From contig SVOT01000007.1 in the NCBI GenBank assembly GCA_015066225.1, positions 1-64,000 on the forward strand: 64,000 nucleotides of DNA. The letters are read 5' to 3'. How positions within the stretch are numbered: the first letter of the stretch is position 1; the number at the start of each line of letters is the position of its first letter. A program made the position numbers and the translations under genes. Below the pieces are notes generated by a model. That model was not told where the DNA came from and searched no databases. It saw only the letters and a program-made list of their open reading frames with translations. The DNA is from Oscillospiraceae bacterium (lineage in GTDB: Bacteria > Bacillota > Clostridia > Oscillospirales > Acutalibacteraceae). Shown here piece after piece: positions 8,869 to 17,004 of this stretch.

Positions 8869-11051
8869 GAGATATCCCCCTTTTCGCAGGTTGTCAGATA
8901 CTCGTCACAAAATTGCTTCAGCTTTTTTGCGTTGGTATCTGTTATTAGAGTTGAATCCTTGCTGATTATAAGCGTGCTGACCTTTTTAGGTAGTTCTTCG
9001 GGTAAATCACCGTAAAGAATAAGTATGTCGGGTGTGCCGATTGAGTCGAAAAGCTCTGAAAGCTTTTTCTCGCTACCGCTGAAAGCAAGGATTTTTTCAC
9101 TATACACATTCATTATAACATAATTATTGCGATATGTGTTAAAAGTTTGAATATTTATTTTATTATTCAGCTGATAGTTAATTTCATCGGTAATTATTGT
9201 GTTTTCGGGTAAGGCTATATCATTTCTGAGAAAAGCGGATTTTACGTAGTCGGTGGTAACGGTTGTTTCGGGGGAGTGCATAAGCATATCCTCTGAATAG
9301 GTGTTGCATTTGCCATAGCGTGATATGTAAAGAAGGTTCAGAGTCTGGCTTGTGGCAACGCAAAAATCGGAGGTGTCTGCATCGGTTTCGTCGGCACCGC
9401 AATTAAAATAACATAAATCAAGACCGCTTCTGAGTGAGAAATTCAAGCCGTTTCCAACATCGTAAACGGTAAGCTCTGTGCCATATTTCGGCGTGAGCGG
9501 TAAAACAAAACTCGTTACGGCACAAGCAGAGCAAAGAACGGCAACAGCTTTTGTTACCGTTTTTTTCTTTTTGAAAAGCCTTCTGAATACAAAGAATAAC
9601 GAAATAATTATTGCTGAAAGAATGAGGCTTTCTTTGTAAACCGGTATAGTCGAGAATTTAAAGCCCGAGCAAAGCTTTGCAAGAGCCATAACGCCGTTTA
9701 ATAGAAACGCGGTTATATCAAAAAGAAAAATTACAACGGGCTTCAGAGATTGAAGCGGTATAAACGAAAAGATGGTGGAGAAGAAGCCTGATAGCATACT
9801 CCAGAATGCGGGCTTCACACAAACGAGATTTGCAAATGGTGCAACAAGGCTGAACACACCGAAATAAATGGTTGAAAACGGGAGCGTAAAAAGACCCGCA
9901 AAGAAGCTGACTGCTACACTTTCACAGAGATAGTTTGCGAAGCGTTTAAAAACATTGGATTTTGATTCCTTTATGGGGAAGGTGATTTTTCTCACAGCGT
10001 GTTGTGAGAAAATAACACCGAGCGTTGCACTTGCCGAAAGCTGGAAGCTCAGCGAAAGAATTATGTATGGATTGTTTAAAAGAAGCACCGCAACAGCAAG
10101 CCCCAAAGAATTCAACGAATCCTGCCGACGGGAGAAAAACGGGGCAGAGAGCATAACAAGAGTCATCAAGGATGCCCTCAAAACAGATGGGGTAAAGGCA
10201 GAGATTATACAGAAGCCGCCAAGGAAAAGGATACAGATTATATTTCTTGCTTTTTCTTTTATTCGCAGTAATTTTAAAAGTGCAATAATCACCCCGCACC
10301 ACAAGGAGGTGTGAAGACCGGAAACTGCAAGCAAATGTGAAATGCCTGCGTTTCTGAAATTGGCTGTTGTTTCATAATCGAGCTGTGCTTTGTCGCCGAA
10401 AAGCATCCCCAGAAGCAAGCCCGATTCATTTTCTAAAAGATATTTGTCGGTTTGCTCGCACAAAATCTGTCGCAGTTTTAAACAGTAATAATAGGGCGTT
10501 TTTTCACAGGAATAAAGAATGTCAACGCTCTGAGCATCAGCCTCAAGAACAGTATTATCGCTGAAAGTGTTGATGCTTACATCGTTATTTTCGTTAAGAG
10601 CAACTGTTATAAATGCATCTTCAAGAGAAATAAAGTCAAAGGGCTCAATGCTTTCGGCGACTTCTCTTGAGGTATAAACGGTGATTTTTGTTGTGAACCT
10701 GTTCTCGTCTATTCTGTGAGTTTTTACAGTAAGACTTGAGGTGGTGTCGTTTATGGCGGTTGGCACGTCAATAACCTTGCCCGTGATGTGTGACTCGTAG
10801 CCTGCATAATCAAGGGCGGGCTTTACCTTTGCTTCGTTGTAGCAAATAAAGGATAAACTGCTGAGAAGGATTGATATACAAATTGTTGGGATAACAAGCT
10901 TTTTTCGTAGCCCCAAGGGCTTTATGAGGTATAAAACAAAGACCGATGCACTAAGAACAAGTAAAGGTATTGCCGCATTTGTGCCGTATATCATAAAAAC
11001 GGCACAGGACAACAGCATTACTGTTCCTGAAACGAGCATCGGTCTTTTCAT
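8856..11051 (-). CDS. comEC: ComEC/Rec2 competence membrane channel
   Basis: 731 aa polytopic membrane protein that passes single-stranded DNA into the cell during transformation. An N-terminal soluble OB-like domain sits between membrane helices. The central competence domain carries LLGMLFGDKAQL and ISHLLAVSGLHTSLW, followed by a long series of hydrophobic helices. The C-terminal region begins as a beta-lactamase-like domain (ELTVYDVGNGLNFSL), but the usual HxHxDH metal motif is absent; LLYISRYGKCNTYSEDML stands in its place. No comEA or comG genes are in the window. Confidence 0.88.
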   Translation of the reverse strand: MKRPMLVSGTVMLLSCAVFMIYGTNAAIPLLVLSASVFVLYLIKPLGLRKKLVIPTICISILLSSLSFICYNEAKVKPALDYAGYESHITGKVIDVPTAINDTTSSLTVKTHRIDENRFTTKITVYTSREVAESIEPFDFISLEDAFITVALNENNDVSINTFSDNTVLEADAQSVDILYSCEKTPYYYCLKLRQILCEQTDKYLLENESGLLLGMLFGDKAQLDYETTANFRNAGISHLLAVSGLHTSLWCGVIIALLKLLRIKEKARNIICILFLGGFCIISAFTPSVLRASLMTLVMLSAPFFSRRQDSLNSLGLAVAVLLLNNPYIILSLSFQLSASATLGVIFSQHAVRKITFPIKESKSNVFKRFANYLCESVAVSFFAGLFTLPFSTIYFGVFSLVAPFANLVCVKPAFWSMLSGFFSTIFSFIPLQSLKPVVIFLFDITAFLLNGVMALAKLCSGFKFSTIPVYKESLILSAIIISLFFVFRRLFKKKKTVTKAVAVLCSACAVTSFVLPLTPKYGTELTVYDVGNGLNFSLRSGLDLCYFNCGADETDADTSDFCVATSQTLNLLYISRYGKCNTYSEDMLMHSPETTVTTDYVKSAFLRNDIALPENTIITDEINYQLNNKINIQTFNTYRNNYVIMNVYSEKILAFSGSEKKLSELFDSIGTPDILILYGDLPEELPKKVSTLIISKDSTLITDTNAKKLKQFCDEYLTTCEKGDISWHF

Positions 11052-11066
11052 TTTCTAAACCTCAGA

Positions 11067-11405
11067 TCAGCCGGCGGGCCAGGTGAATTCTCTGCCTGCC
11101 ATAAGATGGAAATGGATGTGCTTAACGGTCTGGCCTGCGCAGTCACCGCAGTTGTTAACAACACGGAAACCGTCTGCCATGCCAAGGTCCTTTGAAAGCT
11201 TTGCAATAACCTCGAAAATGTGGGCTATTACAGCGCTGTTTTCTTCATTAACCTCTGCGGCAGAGGAAATGTGGCATTTGGGGATAACAAGAATGTGCGT
11301 GGGAGCCTGTGGCTCAAGGTCGTTGAAAGCAACAACCGTATTATCCTCATAAACCTTTGTTGCAGGGATTTCGCCGTTAGCGATTTTACAAAAAATGCAA
11401 TCCAT
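11067..11405 (-). CDS. HIT-family nucleotide-binding hydrolase
   Basis: 112 aa histidine-triad protein of the Hint type. It hydrolyses nucleotide phosphoramidates such as aminoacyl-AMP by-products. The N-terminal CIFCKIANGEIPA and C-terminal HIHFHLMAG catalytic triad are complete. It lies 12 bases after alaS, a fitting place if it removes alanyl-AMP-type products; that link is inference. Confidence 0.93.
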   Translation of the reverse strand: MDCIFCKIANGEIPATKVYEDNTVVAFNDLEPQAPTHILVIPKCHISSAAEVNEENSAVIAHIFEVIAKLSKDLGMADGFRVVNNCGDCAGQTVKHIHFHLMAGREFTWPAG

Positions 11406-11417
11406 AGTTAAAACTCC

Positions 11418-14057
11418 TTATTTAACGAAAGTTTTTACAATCTCTTCTGCAGCCTTGAGTGCATCGGGGATTTTTGCGATTTCCTTACCGCCTGCCATAG
11501 CAGAGTCGGGCTTGCCGCCACCTGCACCGCCTGCAACCTTTGCAACCTCTCTTACAATGTTGCCTGCGTGCGCACCCTTTGCGATTGCAGATTTACCGCA
11601 GAAGCAACCGAATGAGCAGGTGCCTTTTTCGTTTTGCTCGGCGGCAAGTATAACGATAATATCGTCGCCCTTGTCCTTTGACGAGTCGAGCATTGAGCGA
11701 AGCTCCTTTGAATCTGCTTCGCCAAGGGGAGCAGTGATGAGCTTAACACCGTTTATCTCAACAAAGCTGTCGAAAAGCTCGCCTGCCTTTGCTTTCGCAA
11801 TTTCTGCCTTGAGGTCTGCAAGCTCTTTTTCTTTTTCTTTAAGCTCAGCGGCAACGGCGGCAGCCTTGCTGCAAAGGTCGTTTACGTTTGCAAGCTTGAG
11901 AGCGTTTGCTGTGTCGTGAATGAGCTTTTCCTGTTTGTCAAGGTGTTTAAGAACGCCAAGACCCGTTACGCCTTCAATTCTTCTGACACCTGCGGCAACA
12001 GAGGATTCAGAAACAATTCTGAAAAGACCGATGTTGCCTGTGTTTTTAACGTGTGTACCGCCGCAAAGCTCTGTTGAGAAATCGCCTGCGGAAACGACAC
12101 GAACCGTGTCACCGTATTTTTCGCCGAAAAGAGCCATTGCGCCTTTTTTCTTTGCGTCATCAATGCTCATTTCCTCGGTAACAACGGGAAGCGCAGAAAG
12201 AATGATTTCATTAACTCTGTTTTCGATTTTAACGATTTCGTCCGCTGTGAGTGCAGAGAAGTGTGAGAAGTCAAAACGAACAGCATTGTCATTAACGAGC
12301 TGACCTGCCTGCTCAACATGAGTGCCCAGAGCTTCACGCAGAGCCGCCTGAAGAAGGTGAGCGGCGGTGTGGTTTCTCATAATAGCCTCACGGCGGTTTT
12401 TGTCAACCTCACCCTTTACGATGTCGCCAAGGTTAATTGCATCACCCTCGGTAAGTGTGCCGTGGTGAAGAATTACACCCTCTGCTGTTTTTGTTGTGTT
12501 TGTAACTGTGAAAACGGAGCCGTTAACTGTGAGCGTACCTGTGTCACCAACCTGGCCGCCGCTTTCAGCGTAGAATGCGGATTTGTCAAGAACTATAACA
12601 GCATCGGTGTCAATGCCGATGAAGTCAACCTTTTCGCCGTTTGCGGCGATTGCAAGAACCTTGCCCTCTTGCTCTGTTACACAATAGCCGGTGAACTGAG
12701 TTGCGTCACACTCCTTGAAAGAAATGTCGGAGGATTTCCAACCCTCTGTGCCTGCAACCTTGCGTGAGGATTTTGCAAGTGCCTTTGCATCTGCAAGATA
12801 TTTTTCGAATTCCTCGTTGTTAACGGTCATACCGTTTTCTTCTGCAATTTCACGTGTAAGGTCAATGGGGAAGCCGTAGGTATCCTGAAGCTTGAAGGCA
12901 TCTGCACCTGAGAGAACGTTGCCCTCAGTCTTTTTTATCATATCGTTAAGAAGCTCAAGACCGCTGTCAATGGTTTTGTAGAAGCTGTTTTCCTCCATTG
13001 AAATAACCTTGATGATGTAATCCTGCTTTTCACGAAGACCGGGGTATGCATTTTCATTTTCTTTAATTACTGTTTCGCAAACCTCAGCAAGGAAGGGTCT
13101 GTCAATGCCGAGAAGTCTGCCGTGACGTGCGGCTCTTCTGAGAAGGCGGCGAAGAACGTAGCCTCTGCCAACGTTTGAGGGGATAACACCGTCGCCAATC
13201 ATAAAGGTTGTTGAACGGATGTGGTCTGTGATAACACGAAGAGAAATGTCACTCTTTTCATTTTCGTGGTATTTGACACCCGCAATTTCCATTATGTGCT
13301 TCATAATGTTCTGAACTGTGTCAACCTCGAAGATGTTGTTAACGTCCTGAGCGATGCAAGCAAGTCTTTCAAGACCCATACCTGTGTCGATGTTGGGCTT
13401 TGCAAGGGGAGTGTAGTTGTTTTTGCCGTCGTTTTCAAACTGTGTGAAAACAAGGTTCCAGAATTCAACGTAGCGGTCACATTCGCAACCGACCTTGCAA
13501 TCGGGGCTGCCGCAGCCGTATTTTTCGCCACGGTCATAGTAAAGCTCCGAGCAGGGACCGCAGGGACCCTGGCCGTGCTCCCAAAAGTTGTCTTCTTTGC
13601 CGAAGCGCACCATATGGTCAGGCTTTACGCCAACATCTTTTGTCCAGATATCATAAGCCTCGTCATCCTCAAGATAAACGCTGCAATAGATTTTTTCGGG
13701 GTCCATTTCCATAACCTGAGTACAGAATTCCCAAGCCCACGGAATAACCTCTTTTTTGAAATAATCACCGAAAGAGAAGTTGCCGAGCATTTCGAAATAT
13801 GTTCCGTGACGTGCGGTGATGCCGACTCTTTCAATATCGGGTGTGCGGATACATTTCTGGCAGGTTGTAACCCTCTTTCTGGGGGGAGTTTCTTCACCTG
13901 TGAAATATTTCTTCATAGGTGTCATACCTGCATTGATGAGAAGAATGCTCTTGTCACCCTGCGGCACGAGGGGGAAGCTGGGAAGCCTCAGATGGTCTTT
14001 TGATTCGAAGAATTTAAGATATTTTTCTCTTAATTCGTTAAGTCCTGTCCATTCCAT
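11418..14057 (-). CDS. alaS: Alanyl-tRNA synthetase
   Basis: Charges tRNA-Ala. 879 aa with the class II catalytic core (about 1-450), an editing domain with metal ligands in RNHTAAHLLQAAL and CGGTHVKNTG, and a C-terminal DHHA1/C-Ala domain. I place the start at 14057 (MEWTGLNELR): a GGAG lies 11 bases upstream, whereas the in-frame ATG at 14078 has no RBS. Expression is governed by the T-box leader upstream. It is the first gene of a seven-gene minus-strand run. Confidence 0.96.
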   Translation of the reverse strand: MEWTGLNELREKYLKFFESKDHLRLPSFPLVPQGDKSILLINAGMTPMKKYFTGEETPPRKRVTTCQKCIRTPDIERVGITARHGTYFEMLGNFSFGDYFKKEVIPWAWEFCTQVMEMDPEKIYCSVYLEDDEAYDIWTKDVGVKPDHMVRFGKEDNFWEHGQGPCGPCSELYYDRGEKYGCGSPDCKVGCECDRYVEFWNLVFTQFENDGKNNYTPLAKPNIDTGMGLERLACIAQDVNNIFEVDTVQNIMKHIMEIAGVKYHENEKSDISLRVITDHIRSTTFMIGDGVIPSNVGRGYVLRRLLRRAARHGRLLGIDRPFLAEVCETVIKENENAYPGLREKQDYIIKVISMEENSFYKTIDSGLELLNDMIKKTEGNVLSGADAFKLQDTYGFPIDLTREIAEENGMTVNNEEFEKYLADAKALAKSSRKVAGTEGWKSSDISFKECDATQFTGYCVTEQEGKVLAIAANGEKVDFIGIDTDAVIVLDKSAFYAESGGQVGDTGTLTVNGSVFTVTNTTKTAEGVILHHGTLTEGDAINLGDIVKGEVDKNRREAIMRNHTAAHLLQAALREALGTHVEQAGQLVNDNAVRFDFSHFSALTADEIVKIENRVNEIILSALPVVTEEMSIDDAKKKGAMALFGEKYGDTVRVVSAGDFSTELCGGTHVKNTGNIGLFRIVSESSVAAGVRRIEGVTGLGVLKHLDKQEKLIHDTANALKLANVNDLCSKAAAVAAELKEKEKELADLKAEIAKAKAGELFDSFVEINGVKLITAPLGEADSKELRSMLDSSKDKGDDIIVILAAEQNEKGTCSFGCFCGKSAIAKGAHAGNIVREVAKVAGGAGGGKPDSAMAGGKEIAKIPDALKAAEEIVKTFVK

Positions 14058-14134
14058 TGAATTATTCACTCCGTTCATAATAGTTGTAAGCTGATGGTGG
14101 CAAGCTCGGGAACTGCGTTGGTGTTGATGTAGCC

Positions 14135-14376
14135 GGCTTTTGAATAAAATAAAAAAGCACGTTCACACCAACACGGGACGGAAAAACCGCGGTACCACCC
14201 GAATTGTGCAAAACGCACCACTCATTTTTGGTGGTTAACGCCCACCAACGTACTGTTTTCAGTAAGACTCCGCAAGCAGCAGGCTTAAAGGCGACAAGAA
14301 ACTTTCAGCAACCGTTTCCTCTCTGAATGCCGTATCAGTAAACCATCTTGCATCACAGTCATTGTTAATATATACA
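14135..14376 (-). promoter_or_regulatory. T-box riboswitch leader (alanine)
   Basis: The leader between the promoter and alaS carries the hallmark T-box sequence GGGTGGTACCGCGG (reverse complement of 14187-14200), a long stem I whose distal part has GGTTGCTGAAAG, and a downstream T-run (TTTTTTATTTT, about 14150-14138). The T-box base-pairs with uncharged tRNA to prevent termination. Several Ala codons (GCC, GCT) lie on the 3' side of stem I, but I could not assign the specifier or the exact terminator stem. Confidence 0.9.
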
Positions 14377-14381
14377 ATAGT

Positions 14382-14409
14382 ATTATATTCAATTTGTTGA
14401 TAAAGTCAA
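14382..14409 (-). promoter_or_regulatory. Strong promoter for the alaS T-box operon
   Basis: On the minus strand: TTGACT, 16-base spacer, TATAAT. It is nearly consensus and sits back-to-back with the rpsF promoter only about 20 bases away. Confidence 0.85.
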
Positions 14410-14427
14410 GAGTTTTTTAAATTGTGC

Positions 14428-14456
14428 TTGACTTGTGGTGGAAAAGATGTTATAAT
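14428..14456 (+). promoter_or_regulatory. Strong promoter for rpsF-ssb-rpsR
   Basis: TTGACT, 17-base spacer, TATAAT. An ~80-base 5' leader follows before rpsF. Confidence 0.88.
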
Positions 14457-14544
14457 CCGTAACTGTCGTGGAATGTCCACACATAAAATTTCCTTGCTCT
14501 CAAATAAGTTAATGGGAGCCGGAGTCCATAAGGAGGTGCAAACG

Positions 14545-14823
14545 ATGTCAAACTACGAAACAATTATCGTCTATTCTCTCGCAAACGGCGAAGAGGCAGC
14601 AAAAGAGCTTGCAGCAAAATTCCAGGCGATGATGGCTGAGCACGGTGCAGTTGACAGCGTTGATGAATGGGGTAAGCGTAAGCTTGCATACCTTATCGAC
14701 GATGAAGAATACGGCTACTATGTGCTTTACAACCATTCTTGTGATGCAGCATATCCCGCAGAGCTTATGCGTGTTCTCAACATCACTGAAGGCGTTCTTG
14801 CAAAGAGTATTATTAAAAAATAA
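14545..14823 (+). CDS. rpsF: 30S ribosomal protein S6
   Basis: 92 aa protein of the 30S platform that pairs with S18. The sequence YETIIVYSLANGEEAAKEL is typical S6, and the length fits the family (~95). An upstream in-frame ATG at 14422 lies before the promoter's -10 box, so I start at 14545, which has AAGGAGGTG seven bases upstream. rpsF-ssb-rpsR is the classic Firmicute operon and is intact here. Confidence 0.96.
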   Translation: MSNYETIIVYSLANGEEAAKELAAKFQAMMAEHGAVDSVDEWGKRKLAYLIDDEEYGYYVLYNHSCDAAYPAELMRVLNITEGVLAKSIIKK

Positions 14824-14835
14824 GAGGTGTGAAAG

Positions 14836-15264
14836 ATGCTTAACTGTGCAGTTATAATGGGCAGACTTACAGCAGATCCCGAGCTTCGCCAGACCCCTAA
14901 CGGAATTTCAGTTACAAGATTCACAGTTGCGGTTGACCGTGGCTATGTTAAAGCCGGCGAAGAGAGAAAGGCAGACTTTATTAATGTTATTGCATGGAGA
15001 CAGACCGCTGAGTTTGTTTCAAAATATTTTTCAAAGGGCTCAATGATTGCCGTTCAGGGTTCAATCCAGACAGGCTCCTATGAAAAAGATGGCGTTAAAC
15101 GCTACACATTCGAGGTCAGCGCTGACAATGTAAGCTTCTGCGGTTCTAAAAACGAATCCTCAAACGGCGGCGCAAATGTTGCAACCGCTGCTGCACCGTC
15201 TTTCGCTAACGGCAGCGCAGATGATTTCGCAGCAATGGCTGACGATGACGACTTGCCGTTCTGA
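14836..15264 (+). CDS. ssb: Single-stranded DNA-binding protein
   Basis: 142 aa OB-fold protein that coats single-stranded DNA and recruits repair and replication partners. The N-terminal LNCAVIMGRLTADPELR and the acidic C-terminal tip DDDLPF are both present, joined by a short Ala/Ser-rich linker. It lies 12 bases after rpsF with a GAGGTG RBS. Confidence 0.97.
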   Translation: MLNCAVIMGRLTADPELRQTPNGISVTRFTVAVDRGYVKAGEERKADFINVIAWRQTAEFVSKYFSKGSMIAVQGSIQTGSYEKDGVKRYTFEVSADNVSFCGSKNESSNGGANVATAAAPSFANGSADDFAAMADDDDLPF

Positions 15265-15288
15265 TTCTAACAGGAGGTAATTTGTATT

Positions 15289-15534
15289 ATGGCATACGAG
15301 AAAAATGATCGCCGTCCCAACAGAAGAGGCCGCAAAAAAGTTTGCGCTTTCTGTGTTGAGAAGGTTGAAAAAATCGACTATAAAGATACTGAAAAGCTCA
15401 GACGTTACACATCTGACAGAGCGAAGATTCTTCCTCGCCGTGTAACAGGTACTTGTGCTTACCATCAGAGAGAGCTTACTACTGCTATTAAGAGAGCAAG
15501 AAGTATTGCCCTTCTTCCCTACACAGCAGACTAA
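15289..15534 (+). CDS. rpsR: 30S ribosomal protein S18
   Basis: 81 aa partner of S6. [20 protein letters not shown] is the conserved core. The N-terminal part has a CAFC pair and a later Cys (GTCAYH), as in zinc-binding S18 variants. It ends the rpsF operon; a terminator follows about 110 bases later. Confidence 0.96.
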   Translation: MAYEKNDRRPNRRGRKKVCAFCVEKVEKIDYKDTEKLRRYTSDRAKILPRRVTGTCAYHQRELTTAIKRARSIALLPYTAD

Positions 15535-15544
15535 TTTTTTGTCC

Positions 15545-15632
15545 GTAGTGCACATCTTTTCCGTTTTATCTGCCCGAACTTGCGTACCTTTGTACGCGGC
15601 GGGGCATCTAAAACAAAAAATCTGCACACTAC
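15545..15632. repeat. 88-bp long imperfect palindrome
   Basis: GTAGTG at the left end pairs with CACTAC at the right; between them TTTT/AAAA, GTTTTA/TAAAAC, TGCCC/GGGCA and GCGTAC/GTACGC pair in order around a loop near 15592. As RNA or single-stranded DNA it would form one long hairpin with small bulges. It contains no ORF and no T-run that would make it a simple terminator. Confidence 0.8.
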
Positions 15633-15647
15633 AAACAAAAACTCTTA

Positions 15648-15679
15648 ACAGAGACTCTAATGGGTCTCTGTTTTTTTAT
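15648..15679 (+). terminator. Terminator of rpsF-ssb-rpsR
   Basis: ACAGAGAC pairs with GTCTCTGT, followed by seven Ts. Confidence 0.88.
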
Positions 15680-15680
15680 A

Positions 15681-15706
15681 CCCGAACTTGCGTACTATGT
15701 ACGCGG
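15681..15706. repeat. Second copy of the palindrome's core unit
   Basis: CCCGAACTTGCGTAC...GTACGCGG repeats bases 15573-15599 with a one-base-shorter loop, so the inner hairpin of the long palindrome is present twice within 135 bases. Confidence 0.8.
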
Positions 15707-15736
15707 TGAAGTGTCTGAGTCACAAGCAGTAATATC

Positions 15737-15765
15737 TTGCAAGTTATAATTGTTTATGGTATATT
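15737..15765 (+). promoter_or_regulatory. Promoter of the NYN-like gene
   Basis: TTGCAA, 17-base spacer, TATATT, about 18 bases before the start codon. Confidence 0.65.
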
Positions 15766-15783
15766 AAACTTGAGGTGAAAATT

Positions 15784-16362
15784 ATGATAGCACTTATAGA
15801 TCTTGAAAATATAGGCAACAAAGGCTTCAAAGGGTTGGATAATTTATCTTCAAAAGACAGGGTTATTGTGTTTTATAAAGAAAATTCCACGGTATCAATA
15901 AAGGTTCTTGCAAAGTACTGCAGCTCAAAAATGCAAAAAGAATTTGTTTGTGTGAAAGAGTCAACAAAAAATGCTGTTGATTTTCAGATTGTAGCTTGTC
16001 TTGGGAAGCTCAGCTCTGAGTTGCCGGACGAAGAATTTTACGTGGTAAGCAATGACGGCGGCTTTGATGCGGCTGTTTCTTACCTTAAAGGCTTTGGTAA
16101 AAAAATCAGCAGAAAATCAGATTTGGCATCCTGCAAAACAACTGCAAATGCAACAGCCGCAAAAGAAAAGGTTGAGGCAACCGTGCAAAGCGTTGCAGAA
16201 TATGCCCCGAAATTTGCAGAAAAAGCAAATGAAATTGCAGATGTAGTAAACAAATATAAGACAAAGACCGCTATCAACAACAATCTTATGAAAATATTTT
16301 CTTCAAAAGAGGTTGGCGAAATATTAAAATCTGTGAAGCCGTTATTGGTGGGCAAAAACTAA
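15784..16362 (+). CDS. PIN/NYN-like domain protein, putative nuclease
   Basis: 192 aa. The N-terminal ~115 residues look like a NYN/PIN-type metal-dependent RNase fold: IALIDLENIGN at the start, an internal NAVDFQIV and SNDGGFDAAV, giving the expected set of Asp/Glu residues. The remaining residues are Ala/Lys-rich and helical. I prefer ATG 15784, which has GAGGTG six bases upstream, over the GTG at 15775 inside that RBS. It is monocistronic with its own promoter. Substrate unknown. Confidence 0.72.
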   Translation: MIALIDLENIGNKGFKGLDNLSSKDRVIVFYKENSTVSIKVLAKYCSSKMQKEFVCVKESTKNAVDFQIVACLGKLSSELPDEEFYVVSNDGGFDAAVSYLKGFGKKISRKSDLASCKTTANATAAKEKVEATVQSVAEYAPKFAEKANEIADVVNKYKTKTAINNNLMKIFSSKEVGEILKSVKPLLVGKN

Positions 16363-16388
16363 TAAAAATCAACATTTTTTGAAAAAAC

Positions 16389-16417
16389 TTGTATAAAAAA
16401 CAAAAATGTGGTATTAT
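16389..16417 (+). promoter_or_regulatory. Promoter of a small membrane protein gene
   Basis: TTGTAT, 17-base spacer, TATTAT, about 40 bases before the start. Confidence 0.6.
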
Positions 16418-16456
16418 ACTTTAACAGACGTATTTTACTGTGAAGTAGGTTTTTCT

Positions 16457-16963
16457 ATGAAAGTAATCAGACAAAGTTTAGCTTCGGTTCTGTTTGCGGT
16501 GATTATTCATATAGCAATGTGTTTTGTATATAACCACACTTATTATTCACCCTCATTTGATTTCGAAAACAGATACAGCGGAGTTTTTTATTGGATTGTG
16601 CTTATATCTACGTATCTTGCAAGCTTGCTTTTGTATTACATTGCGGGCAGGCTTCGTAAAGGCAAGGGTAACAAAAATTTCGTTCTTGTAACGTTGTTGG
16701 TTGCCAATGTGGTGTTGCTGATAATTGGTATGGTTTCGCTCTTCAGACCCGATACTGCAGAAACGTACCGGTTTATAAACGGCCCCATTTATATGTATTT
16801 CTTATTGGTGAAGGATGCAACACTTTACATCACAATTCCCGTTATGATTGCAACAGCGTTGTTCCCCGTGTTCTTCTTTAAACTCGGTTACACAAAGAAA
16901 CCCAGAACAAAAAATGAAATAAAAGTTGAAGACATTGAAATCAAAGAAGAAAAAGAATTATAA
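16457..16963 (+). CDS. Four-helix membrane protein of unknown function
   Basis: 168 aa. Hydrophobic segments near residues 6-26, 42-64, 74-95 and 120-143 suggest four membrane helices with a charged, Lys/Glu-rich cytoplasmic tail. No family is recognised. I start at MKVIRQSL because an in-frame ATG at 16406 overlaps the promoter's -10 box. It has its own promoter and a strong terminator. Confidence 0.7.
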   Translation: MKVIRQSLASVLFAVIIHIAMCFVYNHTYYSPSFDFENRYSGVFYWIVLISTYLASLLLYYIAGRLRKGKGNKNFVLVTLLVANVVLLIIGMVSLFRPDTAETYRFINGPIYMYFLLVKDATLYITIPVMIATALFPVFFFKLGYTKKPRTKNEIKVEDIEIKEEKEL

Positions 16964-16970
16964 AATATTT

Positions 16971-17003
16971 AAGCTCCGCAAGGTAAAACTTGCGGAGCTT
17001 TTT
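16971..17003. terminator. Bidirectional terminator
   Basis: AAGCTCCGCAAG and its exact complement form a 12-bp stem with T-run, between convergent genes. Confidence 0.92.
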
Positions 17004-17004
17004 G

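Noticed and set aside
13221..14003. 260-residue plus-strand open frame
   Set aside because: It is antisense to conserved alaS codons and has no family features.
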